Shown piece by piece: positions 20,718 to 30,744 of a DNA stretch of 64,000 nt. The first letter of the stretch is position 1, and each line of letters opens with the position of its first letter. The stretch is from contig NZ_SMAG01000004.1 in NCBI RefSeq assembly GCF_004341825.1, forward strand, positions 119,772 to 183,771. The letters run 5' to 3'. The notes under the pieces were generated by a model. That model was not told where the DNA came from, did no database searches, and worked only from the letters and a program-made list of their open reading frames with translations. Position numbers and translations under genes: made by a program. The stretch comes from Hazenella coriacea. Lineage in GTDB: Bacteria > Bacillota > Bacilli > Thermoactinomycetales > Thermoactinomycetaceae.

Positions 20718-21002
20718 CTAACAGTTAGAACTAAAGGATTCCCCTTGCTTGACGTACTCTTCCTTCAAAATAGTAAACATGCCACCAGCATCTTCTTTCT
20801 TCACCGTTTCAGATAATCTCTCCACACGTGCTACAACGACTTTATTTCCAAAACGAATCGTAATCTCATCGCCCACACTAACAACCGTCCCTGCTTTAGC
20901 TACTTTTTTATTGATCTGCACCCGACCTTGGTCACATACTTCTTTAGCTAATGTTCGGCGTTTAATCAACCGAGACACTTTTAGAAATTTATCAAGTCTC
21001 AA
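20718..21002 (-). CDS. rqcP: S4-domain ribosome quality-control factor RqcP
   Basis: 94 residues from a TTG at 21002. Starting there gives MRLDKFLKVSRLIKRRTLAK, identical in pattern to B. subtilis RqcP (YabO). A longer frame to 21041 has no ribosome-binding site. The S4 RNA-binding fold occupies residues 1-60. RqcP works with RqcH to add alanine tails on stalled 50S subunits. It lies between yabN and yabP, as expected. The Shine-Dalgarno (AGTGGTG) is weak. Confidence 0.92.
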   Translation of the reverse strand: MRLDKFLKVSRLIKRRTLAKEVCDQGRVQINKKVAKAGTVVSVGDEITIRFGNKVVVARVERLSETVKKEDAGGMFTILKEEYVKQGESFSSNC

Positions 21003-21146
21003 TCCGTTCACCACTTTTCTATTTGTTGCCCTATTGATCACTTAGACTATTGATTTCGGGGTTTCCTCTTAAATTCCTGCTAAGGAATCCTCCAAGTTCA
21101 TTTTCTAATAGAATTCCAGCTCTCTATAGGAATTAATAATTATTCC

Positions 21147-22637
21147 TTAATCATCACTTTCAGCTTCTAACTTCTTCGCTTCATTCCACCAAGTATCTAG
21201 TTTCTCCATGGAGTAATCATTAAATGACCTCCCACTTTGCATAGCTTGTTCTTCGACATATCGAAAGCGTCCTTCAAATTTACGAATGGATCGAATCAAG
21301 GCTAATTCAGGATGGACCTTCATAAAACGTGATAAAGAACCAATCAGAACAAAGAGGAGGTCACCCAACTCATCTTCCCGCTCTTCATCAGTCTGTGCCG
21401 CCATTAATTCCTGTAGCTCTTCTTCTACCTTTTCTACTACTTCTTCCGTTCGATCCCAATCAAAGCCCATTTTAGCTGCTTTCTTACTAAGCTCATACGC
21501 CTTTAAAATAGCAGGTAAGCCTTTGGGAATCTGGTCTAATTCAGATGAAGGGGAAATCGCTTGATCAGAACGCTCTTTTTTCTTGATCTGTTCCCACTTT
21601 TGTTTTACATCTTCGGCAGTTTCAGCCACTTGATCTCCAAATACATGTGGGTGACGACGGATCATTTTATCTGTCAGTCTCTCAATCACTTCATAGATAT
21701 CAAAAGTACCTTCTTCGCTTGCAATTTGCGAATGTAACATCACTTGGAGTAAAACATCTCCCAATTCATCCGCCATTGCTTCTACATCTTGATCGGCGAC
21801 AGCCTCTAAAAATTCATACGTCTCTTCAATCAGGTAAGGACGTAAACTTTCATGTGTTTGTTTTCGATCCCAAGGACAACCCTCTGGACTTCTCAGATGA
21901 GCAATCACTTGTGTAAGAAAATCAAAGCGACCATACAAATCTTGTTCCTGTTGCACTGGAGGAACATAGACAGATGTCAGATCTGTAAAGTCATCCCGAT
22001 GATCTAGTTCATAGAGCGGAAGAGATTCGATTCTCTCCAGTGTTGGAACTCCTAGTCCTGTAGCCAGTTGAATGGGATGGTCCTCAGGGTAAGCATCCAT
22101 CAATGATAACTTTAATTCTGAAGCTACTAGTCGATCATATACTTGACCCACTAATATATGTACACGTGGGTCAATTCGATCCCCATGTAATTCAGAAGCA
22201 TCTACCAGTTGAAATCCTTCGATCGGATCAAAACCGAGTCGAGCAAAGGCAGTATCCAAAAAACTACCTCCACCACGAACCTCAATCTCGATCCCCTGTT
22301 GCTCTCCTTCTGCTAAAAGAATTTGTACTGCTTTTTCGGCAACCATTGGATGACCTGGAACGGCATAGATCAATATCGGTTCCTTTTCTGCGATCTGAAA
22401 CAAACGATCTGCGATTTCCCGATAGACAGCTGCGAAGTTAGAATGGTTCTGATAGACAGAGTCAAACGTTTGGAACGATACCCCCTCGTTTCGTAACCAT
22501 GAAACTACAGGGTGTTTTTCAGTACGCAACCAAATCGATGTATGTTGTTTGAATAACTTTAATGTGCCAAGTGGCAAGGCATCTTCGTCACCTGAACCTA
22601 GACCCACAATGACAATTTTATTTTTCGCCTCTTTCAT
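21147..22637 (-). CDS. yabN: YabN: tetrapyrrole methylase-like domain fused to MazG
   Basis: 496 residues. Residues 5-220 form a SAM-dependent methyltransferase-like domain (VIVGLGSGDEDALPLG and YAVPGHPMVAEKAV). Residues 240-490 hold two MazG NTP pyrophosphohydrolase repeats with EETYEFLEAV, EELGDVLLQVMLH and a second EEELQEL / EDELGDLLF metal-binding helix set. MazG proteins hydrolyse non-canonical NTPs. The fusion is usual for Bacillales YabN. ATG at 22637 after AGGGGTGGG, 13 bases downstream of the flippase-like gene. Confidence 0.95.
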   Translation of the reverse strand: MKEAKNKIVIVGLGSGDEDALPLGTLKLFKQHTSIWLRTEKHPVVSWLRNEGVSFQTFDSVYQNHSNFAAVYREIADRLFQIAEKEPILIYAVPGHPMVAEKAVQILLAEGEQQGIEIEVRGGGSFLDTAFARLGFDPIEGFQLVDASELHGDRIDPRVHILVGQVYDRLVASELKLSLMDAYPEDHPIQLATGLGVPTLERIESLPLYELDHRDDFTDLTSVYVPPVQQEQDLYGRFDFLTQVIAHLRSPEGCPWDRKQTHESLRPYLIEETYEFLEAVADQDVEAMADELGDVLLQVMLHSQIASEEGTFDIYEVIERLTDKMIRRHPHVFGDQVAETAEDVKQKWEQIKKKERSDQAISPSSELDQIPKGLPAILKAYELSKKAAKMGFDWDRTEEVVEKVEEELQELMAAQTDEEREDELGDLLFVLIGSLSRFMKVHPELALIRSIRKFEGRFRYVEEQAMQSGRSFNDYSMEKLDTWWNEAKKLEAESDD

Positions 22638-22649
22638 TTTTACCCACCC

Positions 22650-24269
22650 CTATGAACGAAGTAAACGCCATTTCTCTAAAATCGGTAATAATTTAGCTTG
22701 TAGTTTAGGCACCTTCTCTATATCTTCTCTTGTTAATATCCCCAAGTAAAACAAAGACCAAAAATAAATGATTCCTCCCACTGCCACAGAGACCAACGAT
22801 GTAACAGCCATAGCTGGGCGGTAAGACAGGAATGGTACAGTCATCTTTTGAATCAACCAGACAGAAGCGAAGGTGACGATCGCCATCCAAACCACCGCTA
22901 TACAAATCCTCCCGATTTCTCGTAAGGTAATTGATAAATTGACTACTTTTAACAATGCAAATAAATTAAGAATCGTAGCAACTGCATAGGCTGCTACAGT
23001 CGCAATGGCGGCTCCTCGAATATCCCAGATCGGAATAAGCCATAGATTTAATCCCAACTTAACTAACACACCAATCAATAAGTTCCATGCAGGCAAATAG
23101 AGTCGTCCCGCTCCCTGTAAAATCCCTGTGGAAACAGCTCCCAACGTAGAAAAGAGAGTCGTAAAAGCAAGGAGCATCAAGGCCTCAGAGCCTGTTGCAT
23201 CTTTAAATAACATCACATTGGTAGGTAAAGCTACCACGGCTAGCCCAATGGATGCTGGCACCCCCACGATATAAGTGAAACGAATAGCCAGTGTTGCCCG
23301 ATCATCCGCTTCTTTTTCCCTTTGCTGTGCTTTAGCTTCAGCAATCGCAGGCACTATGGATAAAGAGATAGCCGTTGCAAAAAATGCAGCAAACTGAATC
23401 AAGGGTTGACCTCGGTCATAAGCCCCTTTTAAACTAATCGCTTCAGAACCCCAACCCCATTGTTCTAATAAATTAGCAACCGTAAAAGAGTCGACAAGTG
23501 AAAAGAGAGGAAGTGTCAATGCTCCCAGACAAATGGGTAGTGAAACAGCGATCAACTGGGAGATAATTTTACCCGTGTGTTCAACTGGCTCAAAGTCCTC
23601 GGTGGTTGTTTGAAGTTGAAGTGAAGAACGTTGTTTCATTCTAAAATAAAGGAGAATGATGAAAGAGCCAACAGCTCCAGTCACAGCACCGAAGATAGCA
23701 CCTGCTCCTGCATAAACAACGCCATAGCCAAACTCCATAAAATACCATGCACTTATCAAAATGGTCGTGACTCGAATCAATTGTTCAACCACTTGCGATG
23801 TAGCCGTAGGAATCATATTCTGATATCCCTGAAAATAGCCACGAAAAGCGGCTAACATCGGAACGATTAAGAAAGCAAATGAAACAGATTGAATGGGAAG
23901 GGTTAATAACTCTGGTTTTCCCATCCAACCAGCAATTGAACCTGCTCCAAAAAACAATAATAAAAAAAAGATAAAACCTGTAAAAAATAACATCACTGAA
24001 GAGACACGAAATATTTTTCGAGCGGCTTGAACCTGATTAGCAGCCACCTTCTCAGAAACTAATTTCGAGATCGCTATGGGGAATCCAGCTGTTGCCAAAA
24101 TTAAAAGGGTACTGTATAAGGGATATACTTGTTGATACACATACATCCCATCATCCCCAGTAATATTTTGATAAGGAATCCGATACACAGCACCTAGAAT
24201 TTTAGTAATAAGAGCAGCAATCCCTAAGATCACTGTACCTTTCACAAACGTTTGTTGATCTTGTGCCAT
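22650..24269 (-). CDS. yabM: SpoVB/YabM-like MOP-family flippase
   Basis: 539 residues with about 14 membrane segments, MATE/MOP flippase superfamily (polysaccharide biosynthesis protein type). The start at 24269 follows AAAGGGGAAAATC; 9 upstream codons were dropped. Typical features are ILGAVYRIPYQNITGDDGMYVY near residue 30 and GFPIAISKLVSE. SpoVB of B. subtilis flips lipid-linked peptidoglycan precursor during cortex synthesis; YabM sits at this exact locus between spoVT and yabN. Substrate specificity cannot be read from the sequence. Confidence 0.92.
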   Translation of the reverse strand: MAQDQQTFVKGTVILGIAALITKILGAVYRIPYQNITGDDGMYVYQQVYPLYSTLLILATAGFPIAISKLVSEKVAANQVQAARKIFRVSSVMLFFTGFIFFLLLFFGAGSIAGWMGKPELLTLPIQSVSFAFLIVPMLAAFRGYFQGYQNMIPTATSQVVEQLIRVTTILISAWYFMEFGYGVVYAGAGAIFGAVTGAVGSFIILLYFRMKQRSSLQLQTTTEDFEPVEHTGKIISQLIAVSLPICLGALTLPLFSLVDSFTVANLLEQWGWGSEAISLKGAYDRGQPLIQFAAFFATAISLSIVPAIAEAKAQQREKEADDRATLAIRFTYIVGVPASIGLAVVALPTNVMLFKDATGSEALMLLAFTTLFSTLGAVSTGILQGAGRLYLPAWNLLIGVLVKLGLNLWLIPIWDIRGAAIATVAAYAVATILNLFALLKVVNLSITLREIGRICIAVVWMAIVTFASVWLIQKMTVPFLSYRPAMAVTSLVSVAVGGIIYFWSLFYLGILTREDIEKVPKLQAKLLPILEKWRLLRS

Positions 24270-24337
24270 GATTTTCCCCTTTCCAACACAATGCACTGAT
24301 TTTCATTATACAAAAGTGCAAGAGGTTGGCAAAGAAA

Positions 24338-24424
24338 AAGCAGGCAATGCCTGCATAGTGATTATGAGATGATATAATTCAAGCAGGTTCTAATGTGGAT
24401 AAGATTCACTCAGAACCTGCTTGT
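24338..24424 (-). terminator. Two tandem hairpins after spoVT, the second a terminator
   Basis: On the minus strand, AAGCAGGTTCT pairs with AGAACCTGCTT around a 24-nt loop (24379-24424). Then GCAGGC/GCCTGC (24338-24357) is followed by TTTTTC. The two hairpins share the AGCAGG/CCTGC word, so alternative pairings are possible. Confidence 0.6.
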
Positions 24425-24449
24425 GTTGTGAGGACGTAATCATAGATGG

Positions 24450-24992
24450 CTACTGTTCCATTTGTTTTCCTAGAAAGGCTGCAGCCGTACCTGCTAATTT
24501 CGTCTCTACTTCTCCCATTCGCTGTCCATCTTTTTTGGATAAAAGGATGACAGCTCCGATCGGGTCTCCTCCTGCATTAATAGGTACGATAATGTAGGAT
24601 TGATACTCTTCAGGGAATCCTTTAATGATTTCAGCGCTTATCAAGGAAAATTCAGTATGCGTTCTTCTTTGTTCCATGCATGACTCTACGAGATCACTAA
24701 TCGACTTTTCTAAGTACTCTCTTTTTGAAGCTCCTGCCACTGCAATCACACTATCACGATCGCAGATGAGTGTAATATGTTGGATATTTTCATAAAGTGC
24801 TTCTGCAAACTCTTGCGCAAAATCCCCTAATTCACCGATGGGAGAGTATTTTTTCAAGATCACTTCTCCATCACGATCGACAAAGATCTCTAAAGGATCC
24901 CCCTCCCGGATGCGAAGCGTCCGGCGAATTTCCTTAGGTATGACGACACGCCCGAGATCGTCGATCCGACGAACGATGCCGGTTGCTTTCAT
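24450..24992 (-). CDS. spoVT: Stage V sporulation regulator SpoVT
   Basis: 180 residues. The N-terminal swapped-hairpin AbrB domain (MKATGIVRRIDDLGRVVIPKEIRRTL) is nearly identical to B. subtilis SpoVT, followed by a GAF-like sensor domain (about 55-180, ending FLGKQMEQ). SpoVT modulates SigG-dependent genes late in the forespore. I chose the ATG at 24992; a GTG three codons upstream is too close to the Shine-Dalgarno. A SigG-type promoter lies upstream. Confidence 0.97.
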   Translation of the reverse strand: MKATGIVRRIDDLGRVVIPKEIRRTLRIREGDPLEIFVDRDGEVILKKYSPIGELGDFAQEFAEALYENIQHITLICDRDSVIAVAGASKREYLEKSISDLVESCMEQRRTHTEFSLISAEIIKGFPEEYQSYIIVPINAGGDPIGAVILLSKKDGQRMGEVETKLAGTAAAFLGKQMEQ

Positions 24993-25065
24993 AAATGGCA
25001 CTGCCTCTCTTTCATAGTAAGATTATTTCCAATCAGACCCTTGGTTCTTATTGTCCTAACGCCCA

Positions 25066-25096
25066 TAGTATTGTTCTGCTTCCAATTTATTATTCG
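25066..25096 (-). promoter_or_regulatory. SigG-type promoter of spoVT
   Basis: CGAATA (25091-25096), 18-bp spacer, AATACTA (25066-25072) on the minus strand, compared with the SigF/SigG consensus TGMATA and CATWCTA. spoVT is SigG-dependent in B. subtilis. Confidence 0.6.
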
Positions 25097-25107
25097 ACAG
25101 TGATAGG

Positions 25108-25140
25108 TATAAAAAAAAGCAAGGCTGGAATCGCCCTGCT
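25108..25140 (-). terminator. Terminator after prsA
   Basis: AAGCAGGGC / GCCTTGCTT stem (one G-U pair) followed by a T run, within 10 bases of the prsA stop. Confidence 0.8.
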
Positions 25141-25148
25141 TACAATAC

Positions 25149-26168
25149 TTATTTTTTGGCCGGTTCTGGTTTTGGCATAAAGGATTCATAATGAACTTCC
25201 TTGTCCAAAATCTCCATAAAAATATCCTGGCTCTTTTTACCTTTATATTCATCAGGAGCTTGTGTTACACTCTCTTTCTTCCGTTCGATCACTTTCAAAA
25301 TATGATAACCATAATCCGTTTTAACTAAACCACTCACTTGATTCAAAGGCAAAGTTTTAGCAGCTTGTGCAAACTCTGGAACAAACTGATCAGCAGCCCC
25401 TTCAATTTTTCCACCTTGGTCTTTACTTCCAGGATCATCGGAGTATTCCTTTGCCAACTTAGCAAAATCGCCACCTGCATCCAATTTTTTCTTCACTTCT
25501 TCTGCACGTTTCTTAGCTTCAGCATCGGTACGGAGTGGCTCTTTCGTTTGTGCATTTTCCAAGGCAATTAAGATATGATCCACCTTCACTGCATCATATT
25601 GTTCCTTTTTAAACTGTTCATCATAATAAGCACGAAGTTGAAAGTCGCGTGCAATAAATTTGCGTAATTCCTCTTTATTGAAACCTTTACCTTTAATTGC
25701 TTCATCTACTGATTTCGGACCTTTGGGGTCTTGTGTAGCAGCCGTTTTAAATTCTTCATCAAGTTCTTTTAAAGTCTCATCAGCTTTTTTAAAATAAGTT
25801 TCTTCGTCTTTCATTTTACTTGAGATGTATAGCTGACCTGCGTATTCTTTAGACAATTGTTCTTTAATTTCACTTACCTGTTCACTCATCTCTGAGGCTG
25901 TCAACATCATACCAATCTGTGGAGAAAAGAAACTAAAAATATTGATGTAACGGTTCAGCTCACCTTCAGTGATCTGTCCTCCTTGATACTTGGCCACAAC
26001 TTTTTTACTCGTTGTACTTAAGGGCTTAAATTCACCTGAGTCTTCTTGACCTTGTTGATTTTTTATATCTTCTTTCTCATCAGTACTACAACCTGTTAAT
26101 AACATAGAACCGACTAGAACCGCTGATAAAAGTCCAGCCAAAATCCTTCTTCTACTCCAATGCCGCAT
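25149..26168 (-). CDS. prsA: PrsA-like foldase lipoprotein (PpiC-type)
   Basis: 339 residues from the ATG at 26168, with GGAAAGGGG upstream; a 12-codon extension is unlikely. It has a lipoprotein signal peptide with lipobox LLTGC (cysteine about 27), a SurA-like helical N-domain, and a parvulin domain (about 195-290) with VDHILIALENA, GGDFAKLAKEYSDDPGSKDQGG and GYHILKVIER. It folds secreted proteins at the membrane surface. It overlaps the mfd stop by 17 bases. A parvulin foldase at the mfd-spoVT locus differs from B. subtilis, where prsA lies elsewhere, so orthology to PrsA is tentative. Confidence 0.9.
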   Translation of the reverse strand: MRHWSRRRILAGLLSAVLVGSMLLTGCSTDEKEDIKNQQGQEDSGEFKPLSTTSKKVVAKYQGGQITEGELNRYINIFSFFSPQIGMMLTASEMSEQVSEIKEQLSKEYAGQLYISSKMKDEETYFKKADETLKELDEEFKTAATQDPKGPKSVDEAIKGKGFNKEELRKFIARDFQLRAYYDEQFKKEQYDAVKVDHILIALENAQTKEPLRTDAEAKKRAEEVKKKLDAGGDFAKLAKEYSDDPGSKDQGGKIEGAADQFVPEFAQAAKTLPLNQVSGLVKTDYGYHILKVIERKKESVTQAPDEYKGKKSQDIFMEILDKEVHYESFMPKPEPAKK

Positions 26169-29100
26169 TTTGAATTGCCCCTTTCCGTTTTGGAACCGTT
26201 TCATATTTTACCAAAAATTGCTCTACCATCGCTAGTGCAGCTTCCGGTTTCAAGCCTTTTGTTTTAAATGTGATCCCGACTCGCTGACCGGACGAAAGAC
26301 GAATTCGACCTGGATATTGATTGACAAGCTGAAATAATGCCTGACCATCAATCTGATCATTCTGATCAGGAGACAATTTCATACTAATCTCACTACCTTT
26401 TTGCTCAACCACTTCAATATTGTAGTTCACTGCATAAGCTTTAATTCTCGAGACACGCAACAACGTTTGAACAGGCTCTGGTAAATCACCAAAACGATCT
26501 TCAATCTCTTCCTCTAGATCTCGAGCTTCTTGGAGTGTAGAAACAGCACGAATCTTCTTATATAATTCAATCTTTTGCTTCTCATCTTGAATGTATTCTG
26601 AAGGTAGATAAGCATCTACATTTAGTTCTATCTGTGGTTCTGCTTGCTGTTCATGCTCCACTTTCCCTTGTAACTCTGCAACAGCTTCTTTCAACATTTG
26701 ACTATATAGTTCAAATCCAACGGTAGCAATGTGTCCATGTTGTTCAGCTCCTAACAGATTCCCCGCACCACGAATCGACAAGTCACGCATCGCGATTTTA
26801 AACCCAGATCCTAATTCAGTAAATTCTTTGATCGCTTGTAAACGCTTTTCAGCAGTCTCTGACAACACTTTATCCCGTTGGTAGGTAAAATAAGCATACG
26901 CAATCCGGTTGGAGCGTCCTACTCGTCCCCGTAACTGATACAATTGGGATAAGCCCATTTTATCAGCATCATAAATAATTAAAGTATTCACGTTGGGAAT
27001 ATCTACACCTGTTTCAATAATCGTCGTGCTGACTAATACATCATACTCCCCATCGAGAAAATCTAACATCACTTTCTCTAGTTCAGCCTCTGCCATTTGT
27101 CCATGTGCCACAGCTACTTTCGCATCAGGCACCAGCATTCGAATCTGATCCGCCATCTGATCAATGTTATGAACTTGGTTGTATAAGAAATATACTTGAC
27201 CACCGCGAGCCATTTCTCGTTCTACAGCTTCACGAACCAGTGCGGCCGAATATTCCAAGACATAGGTCTGTACTGGAAAGCGATTTTCAGGTGGTGTTTC
27301 AATCACTGACAAATCTCTGACCCCCATCATCGCCATGTGCAAGGTACGGGGAATCGGAGTCGCCGAAAGAGTAAGAACATCAATATTATGTTTAATCTGT
27401 TTAATTTTCTCTTTATGTTTGACACCAAAACGCTGCTCTTCATCAATAATTAACAATCCAAGGTCTTTATAAACAATATCTTTAGATAAAAGACGATGAG
27501 TTCCGATCACAATATCAACAGTACCGTTCTTAAGCCCTTCAGTCGTCTCTTTAATCTCCTTACGAGAGCGGAATCTACTTAGCACTTGGATCTGTACCGG
27601 ATATTCGGAAAAACGCTCTCTAAAAGTCTCGTAATGTTGTTGAGCCAAAATCGTAGTCGGTACAAGTACAGCTACTTGCTTGCCTTCCATGGTTGCTTTA
27701 AACGCAGCACGAATCGCCACTTCCGTCTTTCCATAACCCACATCTCCACAGAGTAAACGATCCATCGGTTGAGAGCGTTCCATATCTATTTTAATCTCAT
27801 CAATCGATCTCAATTGATCAGGTGTTTCCTCATAAGGAAATAAGGTTTCGAATTCTTTTTGATAGGGAGTATCTTTAGAAAAACTATATCCCTTGGCCTC
27901 TTGTCTTCGAGCATATAACTCGATCAAATCTTGAGCAATGTCTTGAACGGATGAGCGAACCTTATTCTTTACCTTACTCCATTCACTTCCACCCAAGCTA
28001 TATACCTTAGGAAGCTTCTCTTCGCTACCCACATACTTCTGAACTTGGTCAATCTGTTCGACAGGAACATAAAGTTTATCATTGCCCGCATATTGAACAT
28101 GAAGATAATCTTTATGCATGCCTCCTACATTCAGTGTTTCAATCCCTGCATATCTTCCAATTCCATGGTTGACATGAACGACATAGTCACCTGGCTTTAA
28201 CTCTTGATAATCTTTAATTTTTTCTGCATGATCCATTTTAACATGACGACGAGTCCGACGTTGTTTTTGTGTGAAAACTTCTCCCTCTGTCACTACAACT
28301 AAGCGAACCCCTGCCATTTCAAAACCATTTTGCAGCATCCCTACTCGAATGACAGGATGGCCTGGCAATGGTGGCTGATGAGAAGAGTCACGAGTCACTT
28401 CCATCTCATAATCAGCAAGAACCCGTTCTAGCCTTTCCAGTCGTTCTTCACTACTCGCAACAAAAACAACCCTCATGTTCGACTTATTCCAACGGTCCCA
28501 CTCCGCTTTAAGAACATGCATCTGCCCATGAAACTGTTGCATTCCTCGACAAATCATTTGAATAATATTCTGTGGTTGGATTCCAGGAATCTGCCTCATA
28601 AAAAGGGAAAGATAAATTCGTTGATGTTCTTTTTTGATCACGACATCGTCATAGGAAAGAGAAATTTGTAGTTGAGGTAAAAACTCTCCCTGTTGTAAGA
28701 GAGCGGTTTGCCACTCCCCTTCCTCTTTCTCCATTTGTTTTGCACTCTCCGCAATTCGGGTTGGCTCATCTAAAATAAGGATCGAATTTTTTGGCATATA
28801 ATCAAGTAAGCTCTCACAATCGGGGTAAATCTGGGAAATATACTTATAGATTCCGGTAAATAATACACCTGTCTTTAACTGTTCAATATCCCAACTGATC
28901 GCTTCTGTTAGCTTTTGTTTTAATGCAGGATCCTTGACTGTACGAAGTCGTTCTTCTAATAACTTCTCTACACGTTCTCCTGCATCATATAGAAGTTTGT
29001 CATCAGCAAATAACTCCTGTGCAGGAGGAATGACCGCTTGTTGCCATTTGGCAATGGAGCGTTGATCCGAGACAGAAAAGGGGCGAATCGAATCGACCTC

Positions 29101-29697
29101 ATCATCAAACCATTCGACCCGGATCGGTTGAGAAAAAGCTGGAGGGTAAACATCCGCAATTCCTCCACGAATACTAAATTCACCTGTTTTTTCTACTAAA
29201 TCAACCCGTTGATATCCAATTTTGACTAACCGTTCAGCAACCTCTTCAATCGGTGCGACTTCTCCCACAGTTAGATGGAGATGGCTATTTGCTACTATTT
29301 TTTTTGGAGGAAATAGTTTTCTAAGTCCTGCAAATGGAACAATTAGCACACCAGAAAACCCTTGGGATAACCGTGATAATACATCAACTCGTTCTCCCAA
29401 GGTTTCTTGCCCTGCCAATGCAATCTCTGTGGTGACCAGCTCATTAGCGGGATAAAGAAGAACATTTTCCTTTGGTAATAACTCTTGTAAATCCTCAGCT
29501 GCTTTTTGCGCTTGATTGAGGTTATGAGTAACCAATAAGATGGGGCGCTCTGTTTCCTCTACTAAGGCAGCTATATACAACATCCTCGCTGTACCTGTTA
29601 ATCCCGCAACTAACTGTTCTTTTAATTTTTGTTGAAGTCCGACCACCGTTGACTGAAAATCACGATCCTGTTTTAATATATGAATCAACGGTCCCAA
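26152..29697 (-). CDS. mfd: Transcription-repair coupling factor
   Basis: 1181 residues, full length. The UvrB-homology N-terminus (about 1-350) is followed by the CarD-like RNA polymerase interaction domain (PGDYVVHVNHGIGRYAGIE, about 505-560). The RecG-like motor has Walker A CGDVGYGKTEVA and DEEQ in LLIIDEEQRFGV, motif VI in QLRGRVGRS, and a C-terminal TRCF domain ending near residue 1160. It removes stalled RNA polymerase and recruits UvrA. It lies between fin and prsA. Confidence 0.98.
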   Translation of the reverse strand: MGPLIHILKQDRDFQSTVVGLQQKLKEQLVAGLTGTARMLYIAALVEETERPILLVTHNLNQAQKAAEDLQELLPKENVLLYPANELVTTEIALAGQETLGERVDVLSRLSQGFSGVLIVPFAGLRKLFPPKKIVANSHLHLTVGEVAPIEEVAERLVKIGYQRVDLVEKTGEFSIRGGIADVYPPAFSQPIRVEWFDDEVDSIRPFSVSDQRSIAKWQQAVIPPAQELFADDKLLYDAGERVEKLLEERLRTVKDPALKQKLTEAISWDIEQLKTGVLFTGIYKYISQIYPDCESLLDYMPKNSILILDEPTRIAESAKQMEKEEGEWQTALLQQGEFLPQLQISLSYDDVVIKKEHQRIYLSLFMRQIPGIQPQNIIQMICRGMQQFHGQMHVLKAEWDRWNKSNMRVVFVASSEERLERLERVLADYEMEVTRDSSHQPPLPGHPVIRVGMLQNGFEMAGVRLVVVTEGEVFTQKQRRTRRHVKMDHAEKIKDYQELKPGDYVVHVNHGIGRYAGIETLNVGGMHKDYLHVQYAGNDKLYVPVEQIDQVQKYVGSEEKLPKVYSLGGSEWSKVKNKVRSSVQDIAQDLIELYARRQEAKGYSFSKDTPYQKEFETLFPYEETPDQLRSIDEIKIDMERSQPMDRLLCGDVGYGKTEVAIRAAFKATMEGKQVAVLVPTTILAQQHYETFRERFSEYPVQIQVLSRFRSRKEIKETTEGLKNGTVDIVIGTHRLLSKDIVYKDLGLLIIDEEQRFGVKHKEKIKQIKHNIDVLTLSATPIPRTLHMAMMGVRDLSVIETPPENRFPVQTYVLEYSAALVREAVEREMARGGQVYFLYNQVHNIDQMADQIRMLVPDAKVAVAHGQMAEAELEKVMLDFLDGEYDVLVSTTIIETGVDIPNVNTLIIYDADKMGLSQLYQLRGRVGRSNRIAYAYFTYQRDKVLSETAEKRLQAIKEFTELGSGFKIAMRDLSIRGAGNLLGAEQHGHIATVGFELYSQMLKEAVAELQGKVEHEQQAEPQIELNVDAYLPSEYIQDEKQKIELYKKIRAVSTLQEARDLEEEIEDRFGDLPEPVQTLLRVSRIKAYAVNYNIEVVEQKGSEISMKLSPDQNDQIDGQALFQLVNQYPGRIRLSSGQRVGITFKTKGLKPEAALAMVEQFLVKYETVPKRKGAIQNAALE

Positions 29698-29739
29698 TAG
29701 TTGTTCCTCCTCTGCGCCTCTTTATTTTCATCTACCCAT

Positions 29740-29780
29740 ATAAAAGAAGCCTTAGCTTCCAACAGCCAAGGCCGTTTTCC
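29740..29780 (-). terminator. Terminator between fin and mfd
   Basis: GGCCTTGGCT / AGCTAAGGCT stem (10 bp with two G-U pairs), 6-nt loop, then TCTTTT on the minus strand. It separates forespore-type fin expression from mfd. Confidence 0.7.
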
Positions 29781-29815
29781 GTATAGTCAGAAAAAAACGG
29801 AATGATTCCTTATGA

Positions 29816-30046
29816 TCAATGAAATAAATAAGGCTGTAAAGATAGTTCAGGAGTTCTTTCAAGTACTTCTTGACATGACTCACACACAATTCGAACTCGC
29901 TGATTTCCATTCGTATCAATGGTTATTATATCTTTCCGTTCCTCTGGGGTCAACTGATCAAAGCCTAATTGTGACTCTGTCAGATCACTTGATTCCAGTT
30001 TTCCCACCGTTGCATGACAGTAGCGACAGACATACTCAATCGCCAT
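29816..30046 (-). CDS. fin: Anti-sigma-F factor Fin
   Basis: 76 residues from the ATG at 30046 behind TAGGGGG, matching the size of B. subtilis Fin (YabK). Two zinc knuckles are visible: CRYCHATVG near residue 8 and CESCQEVL near 57. Fin inhibits SigF in the forespore so that SigG can take over. Placed between pth (spoVC) and mfd, as in B. subtilis. A longer in-frame extension (26 codons) lacks a Shine-Dalgarno. Confidence 0.93.
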   Translation of the reverse strand: MAIEYVCRYCHATVGKLESSDLTESQLGFDQLTPEERKDIITIDTNGNQRVRIVCESCQEVLERTPELSLQPYLFH

Positions 30047-30167
30047 CTTGATGCCCCCTAATAAAAAATATTCGTTCCTAGTATCACCAGAACGAAGAAA
30101 AACATTCCTATCGAAGGCGATCAAGTGGTAGAAAAAATCATTGTAAATCAGTTTTTCAAGTCATCAA

Positions 30168-30728
30168 TTAAGCATTGTATACATTCATCACTTCCAAAAA
30201 AGTAGAGTCCAGCCAACGATCCATGGCTTTTGCAGATCGATCCACTGCATCATCGATGGTAATTCTCTCATCCTGGTTAAAATGAGATAACACATAATCG
30301 GGTACAGGGATACGCCCCGTTGGACGTCCAATCCCAACTTTTAATCGCTTAAATTGATCCGTGCCCAAATGCTGGATGATCGACTTCATCCCATTGTGAC
30401 CCCCTGAGCTTCCCTTTAAGCGAAGGCGAATTTTACCTGGTGGCATATCCAAATCATCATAAATAACACATAAATCATCCAGGTCAGCTTTCAGCCAATC
30501 CATCGCAGGGCGAACCGATTCTCCTGATAAGTTCATGTAAGTGAGTGGTTTGATCAATATTACTTTTTCACCATTGACCACACCTTCTCCCACTTCTGCT
30601 TTCCATTTTTCTTTCGAAATAGAGATTCCCCAGTGTTGACTTAACAGGTCAATCACCCAAAAACCTACGTTATGGCGAGTCAATGCGTACTTCATTCCTG
30701 GATTCCCTAATCCTACGATTACCTTCAT
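30168..30728 (-). CDS. pth: Peptidyl-tRNA hydrolase
   Basis: 186 residues from the ATG at 30728 (GGAGGCTACT upstream). It has the family motifs VGLGNPGMKYALTRHNVGF with the catalytic histidine near residue 20, LIKPLTYMNLSGESV, DDLDMPPGKIRLR and GGHNGMKSII. It releases tRNA from prematurely ended peptidyl-tRNA and is known as SpoVC in B. subtilis. Downstream of ctc, with a terminator just in front of its start. Confidence 0.98.
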   Translation of the reverse strand: MKVIVGLGNPGMKYALTRHNVGFWVIDLLSQHWGISISKEKWKAEVGEGVVNGEKVILIKPLTYMNLSGESVRPAMDWLKADLDDLCVIYDDLDMPPGKIRLRLKGSSGGHNGMKSIIQHLGTDQFKRLKVGIGRPTGRIPVPDYVLSHFNQDERITIDDAVDRSAKAMDRWLDSTFLEVMNVYNA

Positions 30729-30744
30729 AGTAGCCTCCAATCTA